This document shows, piece by piece, positions 1-7,471 of a stretch of 20,695 nt of DNA. The notes under the pieces were generated by a model. It was not told the origin of the DNA. It did no database searches and saw nothing but the letters and a program-made list of their open reading frames with translations. The DNA is from a virus. How positions within the stretch are numbered: the first letter of the stretch is position 1; every line of letters begins with the position of its first letter. Position numbers and translations under genes: made by a program. The stretch covers positions 1 to 20,695 of IMG/VR virus record IMGVR_UViG_3300007344_000336; one strand, 5' to 3'.

Positions 1-247
1 TATCCATTTTATTAGGATATTTTTCTTTTGTGCAGCTTAATAAGCCAACACATAAAATAAGAATAATTAATACACAAATAGTATAGGTTTCAAATTTTTT
101 AGGTCGTACAGGTTTATTTAAGATAAGTGGTTTATCTCTACAGGTGCATTCATTACAAGAACAACCCTCACAAAAGGTTTCACTAACATAATAACCTTTA
201 CCTAAACAATGACAACGATGTCCACATGTTTTACAAAAAAATTTCAT
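1..247 (-). CDS. Cys-rich membrane protein, 3' end cut by window edge
   Basis: An open frame of 82 codons runs from ATG at 247 off the left edge. The first 36 residues hold nine cysteines (C5, C8, C12, C14, C26, C29, C31, C34, C36), including the CxxC pairs C5/C8 and C26/C29, which looks like one or two small zinc-binding knuckles. A basic stretch (RPKK, about 48-51) precedes a hydrophobic segment at about 54-71, so the Cys-rich part should face the cytoplasm. The hydrophobic segment ends in LLSC, which resembles a lipobox but is far from the N-terminus. The start overlaps the stop of the upstream 71-aa gene by one base (TAATG), which argues for a real, translationally coupled gene at the end of the replication operon. 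I do not recognise the family. Confidence 0.75.
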   Translation of the reverse strand, partial: MKFFCKTCGHRCHCLGKGYYVSETFCEGCSCNECTCRDKPLILNKPVRPKKFETYTICVLIILILCVGLLSCTKEKYPNKMD

Positions 248-462
248 TAATGCCCTTCAATGTTTTCTATTCGTTTAATTCCATGTTGGTCCACATATAC
301 TTTTGCTTTGACGACAGCACATTGAACATGTGAATTACCACTATCAGTGTTTCGTTCTATTTTTCTTTTGGTCTCTAAACACTCCGATAATGATTCTTTG
401 TGCGAATGTTCTATCATTTTATCATTTAAAAATAAACACAAAGCTACAACCATTTCTACCAT
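247..462 (-). CDS. conserved small phage protein, function unknown (71 aa)
   Basis: A 71-aa protein beginning MVEMVVALCLF with a short hydrophobic N-terminus (about 3-12), then a charged, mostly helical-looking body with two cysteines (about 28 and 48). The layout resembles small proteins I have seen in uncultured marine phages, but no function is known to me. The hydrophobic stretch is short for a transmembrane helix, so location is unclear. The start overlaps the stop of the upstream 125-aa membrane protein by one base (TAATG), and its own stop overlaps the start of the Cys-rich gene in the same way. The three small genes are therefore probably made together. ATG at codon 4 is an alternative start. 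Confidence 0.75.
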   Translation of the reverse strand: MVEMVVALCLFLNDKMIEHSHKESLSECLETKRKIERNTDSGNSHVQCAVVKAKVYVDQHGIKRIENIEGH

Positions 463-839
463 TAATGTTTACCATTTCCATTTGCAAATTTAATATCTCT
501 TGTTGCATCCTTTAATTTTTCTACGTCTTTTTTCAATCTCTCAATTTCTTTGTCGTATTGTTTTAGCATTACCCCTGTATGGACATTATCTTCCAACATT
601 TTTGCATGTTTTTCTAACTGTTTTGTAATGTATTCAATCAGCATAAACTGTTCCTGGTCGATAGGTTTTTGTTTAGATGCTTCTAATAGGTCTTGTTCGA
701 ATAATTTATTTTTGGTTTCTAATTGATTGAGTCTCTCAATGACTCCAAAATAGGCCCATACTCCTAAACCAACAGCAGCAACGATAGCTAGTAAATTTCT
801 GATAGGTAAGGCAATACTTGTATTTTCGTTTAATTTCAT
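462..839 (-). CDS. single-pass membrane protein with coiled-coil tail (125 aa)
   Basis: The N-terminus MKLNENTSIALPIRN is followed by one hydrophobic segment at about 14-34 and then a long charged region (about 36-120) with heptad-like Leu/Ile/Met spacing, which suggests a coiled coil. One N-terminal membrane helix plus a coiled coil is the architecture of inner-membrane spanins and of several phage membrane-anchoring proteins. Positive-inside charge counts do not settle the orientation. I recall similar proteins being common in uncultured marine phages without assigned function. It starts 2 nt after the polA stop and ends in a TAATG overlap with the next gene, so it is co-transcribed with the replication genes. 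A lysis role is only a guess. Confidence 0.75.
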   Translation of the reverse strand: MKLNENTSIALPIRNLLAIVAAVGLGVWAYFGVIERLNQLETKNKLFEQDLLEASKQKPIDQEQFMLIEYITKQLEKHAKMLEDNVHTGVMLKQYDKEIERLKKDVEKLKDATRDIKFANGNGKH

Positions 840-841
840 AA

Positions 842-2698
842 TTATCCATAAATATCTCCCCAGGTTTCTCCAGATTCGTAGTCAACTTTGTTGGGGACCT
901 CTAGTGTAACAGCATTTTCCATAATCTCAATAATTTTTTTAGCATGTTCTGGAGATTCTACAGATACATCTAATTCATCATGTATTTGAATATGTGGAAC
1001 AATTCCCTCTTTATGTAGATCTAACATTGCTTTTTTAGTCATGTCTGCAGCACTACCTTGTATTAATTTATTTAATGCTTTGTAAGTCATAGCTCTCTTG
1101 ATCCCTGGTCCGTGTTCCAAGAGTGCATCTTCATGAGTCATAGCTTTATGCATACCGAAACTATTAGGTTCCCATAAATGAAACCTACATAATCTTCCAA
1201 GTAACGTTCTTATTTGGCCACGTTCTTGTGCTCTATTAGAAGCACTGTTCGTTAATTGTTTCACAAAGGGTACTTTAGCATGATACTGATCAAACAAGTC
1301 AGCAGCTTTTTCTTTCGACACTCCAAGTTCTGCTTGTAGTTTAGCTTTACCCATTCCATAAAATAAACCTAAGTTAATAGTTTTTGCTTGTGATCTAGGA
1401 ATCTGAGCCATGTCTGCTACTGTCTGGTGAAAGTCTGTAGAAGAATCATTACGATATCTTTCAATAACATCATACACAGATGGGAATTTATATAATGCTG
1501 CATAGTGAGCAACCAATCTTGGTTCTTGTTGTGAATAGTCAAAACATCCCCAGGTATGTTTGTCTTCTGGTATAAATAAAGAACGAATCAAAGGTCCTAA
1601 ATCTTTATTCCTAGCAGGTAACTGCTGTAGGTTAGGATTAGAATAACTAAATCGTCCTGTAACGGTTCCCCCTTGGTCAGATCGTATTTGATTAATATCA
1701 GCATGAATTCTACCTTTGTGTTCAAATTTAAGAATAGAATCAATAAAAGTGGAATGAGCCTTGTTTATTTCTCTAGCTTTTGCTATCATCTGTACTAAAG
1801 GATGACTGTGTTCTTGTAAAAAATTTTTAGTAAAGGAGGGTTCTTTTGATTTCTCAGTTCTATCGTATGGCAAAGAAAGTTTATCAAACATTTTGGCAAC
1901 AGATCGTGCTGCCATTATTTGAATATCTAATCCTGTTTCTTTTTTCAGTGTTAGCATTATCTCTTCTTCTTTTACAATTAATTGTTGTTTCGCTATGTGA
2001 GCTCTTTCACCATCCACGCGAACGCCTTTAAATTTCATATCTATTAAACAAGGAAATAAATCTGTTTCTAAATTAAAAATAGATTCTATATCTTGATGAA
2101 CAATTTCTTTTTTAAACATTTGCCATAGCTCCAAAGTAAGCTCGGCATCTTTTTCTGCATATGCTCCTACATACATAGCAGGTAGTTGCCACATGTCTGC
2201 TTTAGGATCTAATCCTCTAGACTTAGCTTCTTCATTCAATGCTGATTCGTTTTTACCATGACCTAAATAATCCCAGGACAAAGAATTTAATGAATACTGA
2301 AATCTGTTCTCATCAATTAGACTTGCTGCTATCATCGTATCTACGATTAAGCCATTGATTTTTATACCTAAATTACGTATCCAACATACGTCATACATTG
2401 CATTATGGAATATTTTTATAGAGTCCGTTGATAGAACATCTTTGAACCATTCTAATGTTTTCTTACGATCCATGTTGGGCCCTGATCCGTGAGCAATGGG
2501 AAAATAAAACTTTCTTCCAGGAACAGCTACAGCAATACCCACCACTTCACCATTACCAATAACCGATCCAGATCCTTTTGATTTTAAATCAGGATCTCTT
2601 GTCTCTAAGTCAATTGCAATTTCATCGTAGGATCGTAAATCAGGATACTCTTCTGGTTCAATCCATTCTGTCTGGGCTACGAATAAAGGTACTTTCAT
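842..2698 (-). CDS. polA: DNA polymerase I family (family A) with 3'-5' exonuclease domain
   Basis: Replicative DNA polymerase of 618 aa, lacking the 5'-3' nuclease domain of cellular Pol I. The proofreading domain (about 1-200) has exo I D30/E32 (AIDLET), exo II N99/D103 (HNAMYD) and exo III Y180/D184 (YAEKD). The polymerase domain has motif A around D387 (FDYSQQEPR), motif B with R435, K439 and Y447, and motif C H573-D574-E575 (IQIHDELD), so both activities look intact. The residue equivalent to E. coli Phe762 is Leu443. A short insertion (about 507-535) sits between the TLLGR and IQGSAAD motifs. The ATG overlaps the stop of the DUF3310 gene by one base (TAATG). Identity is near certain; the phage-lifestyle reading of Leu443 is a literature correlation only. 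Confidence 0.97.
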   Translation of the reverse strand: MKVPLFVAQTEWIEPEEYPDLRSYDEIAIDLETRDPDLKSKGSGSVIGNGEVVGIAVAVPGRKFYFPIAHGSGPNMDRKKTLEWFKDVLSTDSIKIFHNAMYDVCWIRNLGIKINGLIVDTMIAASLIDENRFQYSLNSLSWDYLGHGKNESALNEEAKSRGLDPKADMWQLPAMYVGAYAEKDAELTLELWQMFKKEIVHQDIESIFNLETDLFPCLIDMKFKGVRVDGERAHIAKQQLIVKEEEIMLTLKKETGLDIQIMAARSVAKMFDKLSLPYDRTEKSKEPSFTKNFLQEHSHPLVQMIAKAREINKAHSTFIDSILKFEHKGRIHADINQIRSDQGGTVTGRFSYSNPNLQQLPARNKDLGPLIRSLFIPEDKHTWGCFDYSQQEPRLVAHYAALYKFPSVYDVIERYRNDSSTDFHQTVADMAQIPRSQAKTINLGLFYGMGKAKLQAELGVSKEKAADLFDQYHAKVPFVKQLTNSASNRAQERGQIRTLLGRLCRFHLWEPNSFGMHKAMTHEDALLEHGPGIKRAMTYKALNKLIQGSAADMTKKAMLDLHKEGIVPHIQIHDELDVSVESPEHAKKIIEIMENAVTLEVPNKVDYESGETWGDIYG

Positions 2699-2940
2699 TA
2701 TTTCTCTTCCTCTCTCATCTGTTGTATTTCTAATTCACAATAATGAATTATTTTTTGTAAATCTTGTATTCCGTTTTTTTCTTTATAACGACAAACATAT
2801 TTAATAACATTTCCTTGAAAAAAATTCAAGTTATTGGTCCTGGTAAAAGTATAAGGTTGTATTTTAAATTGTTTATAATGAGCTCCACCTACTTGTTTAT
2901 TTAATGGAAATATTCTCTCAAAGTCTTCTTTAGTTGTCAT
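2698..2940 (-). CDS. DUF3310-family small phage protein
   Basis: An 80-aa protein whose core (about 18-72) carries the DUF3310 signature: GGAHYK, then IQPY, then GNVIKYVCRYKEKNG and DLQKIIHYCELEI. The family is widespread in phages and usually lies among DNA-metabolism genes. Some members have been labelled nucleotide-kinase-like, but I know of no firm biochemical role. It sits between the helicase and polA genes: its start overlaps the helicase stop (ATGA) and its stop overlaps the polA start (TAATG). Translation is probably tightly coupled, which is consistent with a job in nucleotide or replication metabolism. Confidence 0.87.
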   Translation of the reverse strand: MTTKEDFERIFPLNKQVGGAHYKQFKIQPYTFTRTNNLNFFQGNVIKYVCRYKEKNGIQDLQKIIHYCELEIQQMREEEK

Positions 2941-4364
2941 AGTTGATAACCGTTCCTTTCAATTTTTGCTCTATGTAAATAGAGTTTTTGTTTTGCTCTT
3001 GTGATGGCCACATACCATACACGATGTTCTTCGTCTCTTTTATTGAGACTATCTTGAACTGCTCTTCTTATTTTTCTAGCATTGTCTAAAATAAGAATAA
3101 CATTATCTTCCTCTCCTCCTTTAATTGCATGGATTGTAGATAACCTTACTCTTGCATCTTGAGACAATTTTTCACGATTCGATAACATCAATCTTATGTA
3201 TTGAATTTCATTTTGAGGAGCTTTAGAAAAAGCTTCATACCAGGGCACACTGGGATCTATAGTGTCCTTGTCCATAAATTCTTTTATGTCATCTAATTCA
3301 GAATCTGTTAAAGGATGTACTTTTGATTTCTCATAGTTAAGAATACATTTATATAAATGAACCTTAAAACTTTTTCCTTTTTTTGTTTGATAGAAAATAC
3401 CTTTTTGTTTCAACAGATCCATGATCTCCATTAACCTGCTTCCTGTCCTAGCTAAGATTAACCAATTACCTTGGTGTAAATCTATTTGATCTAGGTTAAA
3501 TATTTTTTCTACGGATCCATCTTCATCCCTAGGTAAGTATTGTTTTATTTTTCTTTTTCCCTCTATCCTATTCAAAACAACCTCGGACAATTCTTGAACA
3601 GACCTTGGTATTCTTCTAGATTGTTCTAATACTTTTTCATTCTCTGCAGACTCATCTATAAATCTATTTACATCTGCACCAGCCCAGGCATAAATAGCTT
3701 GATCATCATCCCCTGCTAAATAGATATCTTCAGATTTTTTCTTTAAGATATCAAACATTTTCCATTGGATAGGTGATAGATCTTGAGCTTCATCTATGAA
3801 AATAGCCTTGAATTTAGGGCATTTTTCTTCCTCTTTAATAAACATGTAGATCATATCATTAAAATCTATTAAATTATTTTTCTTTTTATATTGTTCTAAA
3901 TTAATATTTATATGGTTTAGTGTATCCCAATCTATTTCTTCTCTTGGATATTCATTAGTACAATACTCAGCCCTAACAGATATATCTTTATTTTTTGCTC
4001 TACCGATTAATTGGTAATATAAATTATCACAGGTTAGATAAAAAGATTCCTGATCATTATTTTTATCTTCAAAACAAACTCTTATATTTAAAATTTTCCC
4101 CAGGTCTTCATAATGATAGGGCTGCATAACATTCTCTTCTTTAAGACCTAATGTATGAAATGCTAATGAATGTAATGTTTGAAAGTATCTTAATTTTTTC
4201 TTTTCAAATGGCATTCTTTCCTTGGCTTCCTTGGCTGCCTTTTTAGTAAAAGCAAAATATCCTATTTCATTTAACGAAGCTCCGTTGTCTATATATTGTT
4301 TTGCCTTTTGAATTAATTCAAATGTTTTACCAGTGCCCGGAGGACCAAAGACTTTATAAATCAT
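2937..4364 (-). CDS. UvrD/Rep-like superfamily 1 DNA helicase
   Basis: A 475-aa SF1 helicase, likely ATP-dependent and ssDNA-translocating. Motif I (Walker A) is GPPGTGKT at 7-14. Motif Ia is around AFTKKAA (38-44). Motif II is IFIDEAQD (188-195), motif III LAGDDDQAIYAWAG (216-229), motif IV region EQSRR (247-251), motif V LSTIHAIKGGE (408-418) and motif VI VWYVAITRAKQKL (449-461). All canonical motifs are present, so it should be active. It is shorter than cellular UvrD (about 700 aa), with reduced 1B/2B subdomains, as in phage forms. It lies between primase (TAATG overlap) and DUF3310 (ATGA overlap), which suggests it is the fork or repair helicase of this phage. Confidence 0.94.
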   Translation of the reverse strand: MIYKVFGPPGTGKTFELIQKAKQYIDNGASLNEIGYFAFTKKAAKEAKERMPFEKKKLRYFQTLHSLAFHTLGLKEENVMQPYHYEDLGKILNIRVCFEDKNNDQESFYLTCDNLYYQLIGRAKNKDISVRAEYCTNEYPREEIDWDTLNHININLEQYKKKNNLIDFNDMIYMFIKEEEKCPKFKAIFIDEAQDLSPIQWKMFDILKKKSEDIYLAGDDDQAIYAWAGADVNRFIDESAENEKVLEQSRRIPRSVQELSEVVLNRIEGKRKIKQYLPRDEDGSVEKIFNLDQIDLHQGNWLILARTGSRLMEIMDLLKQKGIFYQTKKGKSFKVHLYKCILNYEKSKVHPLTDSELDDIKEFMDKDTIDPSVPWYEAFSKAPQNEIQYIRLMLSNREKLSQDARVRLSTIHAIKGGEEDNVILILDNARKIRRAVQDSLNKRDEEHRVWYVAITRAKQKLYLHRAKIERNGYQL

Positions 4365-5968
4365 TATAAGATATCTTCCTTATCCGTCATCTCTATTAAT
4401 TCATCCGGAGTTATTTCTTTTTCAAATCTATCTAGTGGTAAAGCTATACACTCTACTTGTGGATTAGATTGTTTCTGTGTATCTGATTTTGGATATCTTT
4501 TCTTTTTACCAAAGTCTGCCTTAAACCATTTTTTAATATAAGATCCTGTTTTACTATCATCTATCTTCCAATCTTTTCTTCGTAAGAAATCATAAAAACG
4601 TTCATATACAAAATAACACATATCATCTTTCTTGAGAGTAGCTCCACTAGCAAAAGATGCATGACTAGTTGCTGGAACTTGATGTATATATTCTTTTAAG
4701 TATCTAAATAATTTTTCTTTGTTCGTTGTTCCGATAGGTGGTTTTTGTTTTTCAATATTGTCAAACAATACTTTCATAATTAAAGAGTAATCTCTATCTT
4801 TAATCTTAGGTAAGAAAATACCTAATTGAGTAGCAACTTGTTTTCTAAAATCAGTTTGTACTAAAAGAGCATCTCCTTTTTTAAAAGACATCTGTTCTGA
4901 TAATTCATCACCATTCTTATCTCTATGAGAAACAGTTAATTCAAATTCAGGTTCATCAAAATCAATTTTAGTAAGACTAGAGAAATTAGGCCATTCCATA
5001 ACAGCATCTGTAGCTTTTCCAAATTTTCTTTTATGACAGATATCTTCCATACATTTAAGAGTAATGACACCATCATCACAAGTGTAACCAGATTCTGTTG
5101 CACTCCAGCTTTTAATTTTTTGTTCTACTTTTTTATCGTCCCACTTACCATCATTTTTAAAATATTCTCTAGCTGCAAATCTTACTTTATCTTCCCAATC
5201 ATCTGAATATTTTTTCTTAGCAAACACCATGTAATTATAAAGAAACCTATCTCTACCATCTTCTAATTTTTCTTTTGATAATTGTTGTAGGCAAGGAGGA
5301 CCATCTGTAAATTCTTCTGGACCACCTGATAATTCAGATCCAGTTAATTTATCCATGAAAGATTTTAATTCTTTTTCAGTTTTTCTATTAGCTTCTACTA
5401 CTTGAATATATTGCTCAAAAGAAAAGTCTTCACCAGTTTGAGGGTTAACTGCAACTCTTTCCTTTTTACCGAAGTAAGGAATATTAATAAAATTACCTAC
5501 TCTACCCTCTACGTTTGTTTGTTTTGGATATATCTCTGTCTTAGGTCCTAGTTTAAGAGTGTATAATAAATTCTTTAAAAATTGCCTTGCAAAGGCGGCA
5601 TTTACATAATGCTCAAAGTGAACATATAAATGAAAACCACCACTTTTAGATTTAACAGGTATGATTGGAATATCTAAATCTTGAATTGTTTTTAATAATT
5701 TTGGAATATCAAAGTTTTTATAAACATCTACATCTATTGCTCCAAATATAACTTTACCATCATCATTACATGGCTGTATTCCAATAGATACACTTCCTTC
5801 TAAATGTTTTAAATAATCATTGTCTTCAATAGGTCGGCCGCTCCAACCATAATCTCTATCTGGTATTTCTAGTTTTCCTGTTTCAGGATTTATTTTTGCA
5901 TTGGTTAAATCACATCTACCAAAGTTTCTATCTAACCCTGTAAAAAACTCTATAAATTTTCTTTCCAT
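4364..5968 (-). CDS. archaeo-eukaryotic-type primase (AEP/PrimPol-like)
   Basis: A 534-aa protein. The N-terminal 170 residues match the AEP catalytic core as found in phage and TOTE-type primases: FGAIDVDVY with D79/D81 as metal ligands, then KSKSGGFHLYVHFE (106-119) with the Ser-Gly-x-His nucleotide-binding motif, and GNFINIPYF (158-166). The middle (about 225-315) has cysteines C226, C297, C306 and C311 spaced as a possible metal site. The C-terminal third (about 340-500) is basic and helical-looking and may bind template DNA or a helicase. A strong Shine-Dalgarno core, GAGGAG, lies just before the ATG and follows a GC-rich hairpin. Its place upstream of helicase and polA supports primer synthesis; a polymerase activity is possible but not shown. 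Confidence 0.87.
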   Translation of the reverse strand: MERKFIEFFTGLDRNFGRCDLTNAKINPETGKLEIPDRDYGWSGRPIEDNDYLKHLEGSVSIGIQPCNDDGKVIFGAIDVDVYKNFDIPKLLKTIQDLDIPIIPVKSKSGGFHLYVHFEHYVNAAFARQFLKNLLYTLKLGPKTEIYPKQTNVEGRVGNFINIPYFGKKERVAVNPQTGEDFSFEQYIQVVEANRKTEKELKSFMDKLTGSELSGGPEEFTDGPPCLQQLSKEKLEDGRDRFLYNYMVFAKKKYSDDWEDKVRFAAREYFKNDGKWDDKKVEQKIKSWSATESGYTCDDGVITLKCMEDICHKRKFGKATDAVMEWPNFSSLTKIDFDEPEFELTVSHRDKNGDELSEQMSFKKGDALLVQTDFRKQVATQLGIFLPKIKDRDYSLIMKVLFDNIEKQKPPIGTTNKEKLFRYLKEYIHQVPATSHASFASGATLKKDDMCYFVYERFYDFLRRKDWKIDDSKTGSYIKKWFKADFGKKKRYPKSDTQKQSNPQVECIALPLDRFEKEITPDELIEMTDKEDIL

Positions 5969-5988
5969 AACTCCTCACAATATAATTT

Positions 5989-6014
5989 ATATGGGCGGTA
6001 TACACCGCCCATAT
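5989..6014 (-). promoter_or_regulatory. GC-rich perfect hairpin upstream of the primase gene
   Basis: An 11-bp perfect inverted repeat: ATATGGGCGGT at 5989-5999 pairs with 6004-6014 across a 4-nt loop, in an otherwise AT-rich 62-nt gap between the SSB-like gene (stop at 6031) and primase (start at 5968). On the transcribed minus strand the stem is followed by mixed A/T rather than a U-run, so it is a poor intrinsic terminator. It may be an RNA processing or stability hairpin that lets SSB be made in excess of primase, or a protein-binding site. Confidence 0.6.
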
Positions 6015-6030
6015 GTAGTACTTAAAAGAT

Positions 6031-6843
6031 TTAGAAGTGTGCTTCTGAATCTTTACTGTTTGTATTATTTGCGGGCTCACCATGCTTGACCTGAACATCT
6101 CCTTTAGAAACACTTTCAGAAAAAGATTTAGCTTGTTGGTATAATACAGCATCTTGTATTGGACCTACTCTTGAAACATCCCAACCAAACCATGTTCCTT
6201 TATCATTAGATAACTGAACTGTTTTTAGTTTGTAGACATGACTAAAAGAGGCAGGGGTATATAAACCATTTTTACCTTGTAGTTTAATTCCAGCCATCAT
6301 ACTGTTCCAACTTCTGCTAACTTTCAACTGTGTAGATTTCATAGTCAATAGAGCACTTGAAGGGGATTTACTATTTATGATTAAGAAATGATTAGCTGTT
6401 TTCTCAACATAGTTACCATTAGGTAATCTATCTTTCCAACTAGCATCTCTTTTTGTTTTGGACAAAATATCACTAGAAGCAGGATGTATTGCTACTGGAG
6501 CACCAGCACCCTCTCCTTTATCTTGCCATTCAACAAACTCTAATTTGTAATGACAAGGAATAACTTCTATTCCTTTTTCACCATCAAAGAGTTCTTTAGT
6601 AACAGTGTTGAAAATCATTCCAGGTTCAGCACCTTGAACATATTTTCCATCTCTCTTATTTACTTCAGGAGATAACTGTCCTAACACTTTTAAGAAAGGT
6701 AACGCTAAGTCCTCATGACTTAAATTACTCAATCCTCTATCTGCATCATCTTCAAAAGATATTGTAGACAATGCACCTGCAGCAGCTTTAACAGCTACTT
6801 CAGTTTTCTTTTCTTTTACCATTGTTTCTTGTTCCTTGTTCAT
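6031..6843 (-). CDS. putative phage single-stranded DNA-binding protein
   Basis: A 270-aa protein with no enzyme motif. The body (about 45-235) is beta-rich in appearance with many aromatic and Lys residues (LPFLKVLGQ, FVEWQDKG, WFGWDVSRVGP). The C-terminus (about 255-270) is polar and mildly acidic and ends SKDSEAHF. A C-terminal Phe on a flexible acidic tail is a hallmark of SSB and T7 gp2.5-type proteins, where it recruits partners. It is the third gene of the replication operon, after the 185-aa coiled-coil gene (2-nt gap) and before a hairpin and primase, as expected for an abundant early protein. I assign it by context and tail, not by a recognised OB-fold signature, so a recombination or other DNA-binding function remains open. 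Confidence 0.55.
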   Translation of the reverse strand: MNKEQETMVKEKKTEVAVKAAAGALSTISFEDDADRGLSNLSHEDLALPFLKVLGQLSPEVNKRDGKYVQGAEPGMIFNTVTKELFDGEKGIEVIPCHYKLEFVEWQDKGEGAGAPVAIHPASSDILSKTKRDASWKDRLPNGNYVEKTANHFLIINSKSPSSALLTMKSTQLKVSRSWNSMMAGIKLQGKNGLYTPASFSHVYKLKTVQLSNDKGTWFGWDVSRVGPIQDAVLYQQAKSFSESVSKGDVQVKHGEPANNTNSKDSEAHF

Positions 6844-6845
6844 TG

Positions 6846-7403
6846 TTATTGTTTCCTTGTTATTTTGGTTCGGTTTCCTGCGAACACATTAAATAGTTCC
6901 GCGGGCATCTCTTTTCCAGATTCGAGACGCTCACGGACTAATGCTTTAAGTGTCATAGGTTCAACCTTTAATTTCTGGATCGGTTGAAACCCCTGACCTT
7001 GTGCAAGGGTTGCATATTGCAACGCCTTGTTATCTTCGTTTCGGCCAAAAGAAACAGTAACCTCATTTTTAATAAGATCACCCAAGCCTTCACTACGAAG
7101 CCAGTTAAATGCTTCCTCTTTTTTCTCTGCACTGATGGAAGCACCGTAGACGGGTTTGACTTCTACAGCCGAACCGTCTGCTAATTTTAATGTTGAGATA
7201 TTCATTTCCTGCATCATAGTAGGAATGACTTCTCCGGAAATAGCATCTGCTTGCTGTTTTAGTTTTTTTAATTCTTCTTCTGCAGCAGCAATACTATCTT
7301 CTAAAACTTTTAATTTTTCAACTTGATTAGATAAAGATTTTTTATCATTGTCGCTAGACAAATCTAAAACTTCTTTTTTATCTTCTTCAAAATTTATACT
7401 CAT
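6846..7403 (-). CDS. conserved phage early protein with N-terminal coiled coil (185 aa)
   Basis: Residues about 22-55 form a charged heptad-like coiled coil (rich in Lys, Glu, Leu). It is followed by a compact domain with MQEMNISTLKLADG (64-77), EAFNWLRSEGLGDLIKNEV (about 97-115) and VEPMTLKALVRERLESG (146-162). I recall similar proteins next to SSB genes in marine podoviruses, without known function. The gene is preceded by AAAGGA as ribosome site and by a convincing sigma-70-type promoter with a palindrome, so it appears to be the first gene of the SSB-primase-polymerase transcript. Part of its coding sequence (about 6880-7200) looks less AT-rich than its neighbours. The product may help load or regulate the SSB-like protein; that is inference from position only. 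Confidence 0.72.
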   Translation of the reverse strand: MSINFEEDKKEVLDLSSDNDKKSLSNQVEKLKVLEDSIAAAEEELKKLKQQADAISGEVIPTMMQEMNISTLKLADGSAVEVKPVYGASISAEKKEEAFNWLRSEGLGDLIKNEVTVSFGRNEDNKALQYATLAQGQGFQPIQKLKVEPMTLKALVRERLESGKEMPAELFNVFAGNRTKITRKQ

Positions 7404-7441
7404 AACTTTATTCCTTTCTAGTTGTTATTGATATGTGTGTA

Positions 7442-7469
7442 TGTATATTTACATAAAATTTTATGTCAA
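7442..7469 (-). promoter_or_regulatory. sigma-70-like promoter for the 185-aa/SSB/primase operon
   Basis: Read on the minus strand: a perfect -35 TTGACA (7464-7469), a 16-nt spacer and -10 TATACA (7442-7447), about 40 nt upstream of the 185-aa gene start at 7403. It lies immediately beyond the stop of the 117-aa gene. The perfect -35 hexamer in non-coding DNA makes a host-RNA-polymerase promoter likely. Confidence 0.65.
7451..7466. promoter_or_regulatory. perfect 16-bp palindrome in promoter spacer (candidate operator)
   Basis: ACATAAAATTTTATGT is its own reverse complement over 16 bases. It fills the spacer and overlaps the last three bases of the -35 box of the SSB-operon promoter. A dimeric repressor or activator bound here would block or bend the promoter. 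The high A/T content lowers the significance somewhat; the outer ACAT/ATGT and the exact placement are the stronger evidence. Confidence 0.45.
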
Positions 7470-7471
7470 GT

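Noticed and set aside
163-178. Internal lipobox-like LLSC region of the Cys-rich gene (the LLSC codons themselves lie nearer 32-43) as a separate embedded lipoprotein gene
   Set aside because: There is no ATG/GTG start with a ribosome site shortly before the hydrophobic segment, and the gene is cut at the window edge, so an embedded spanin cannot be supported.
2937-4364. RecB- or AddA-type nuclease-helicase
   Set aside because: No nuclease motif follows the helicase core and the protein ends soon after motif VI, so a plain UvrD-like SF1 helicase is the better call.
5928-6152. Minus-strand frame of 74 codons overlapping the SSB-like 3' end
   Set aside because: It sits in another frame of the SSB-like gene and crosses the hairpin and primase start. 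It has no plausible start signal and adds nothing beyond the two real genes.
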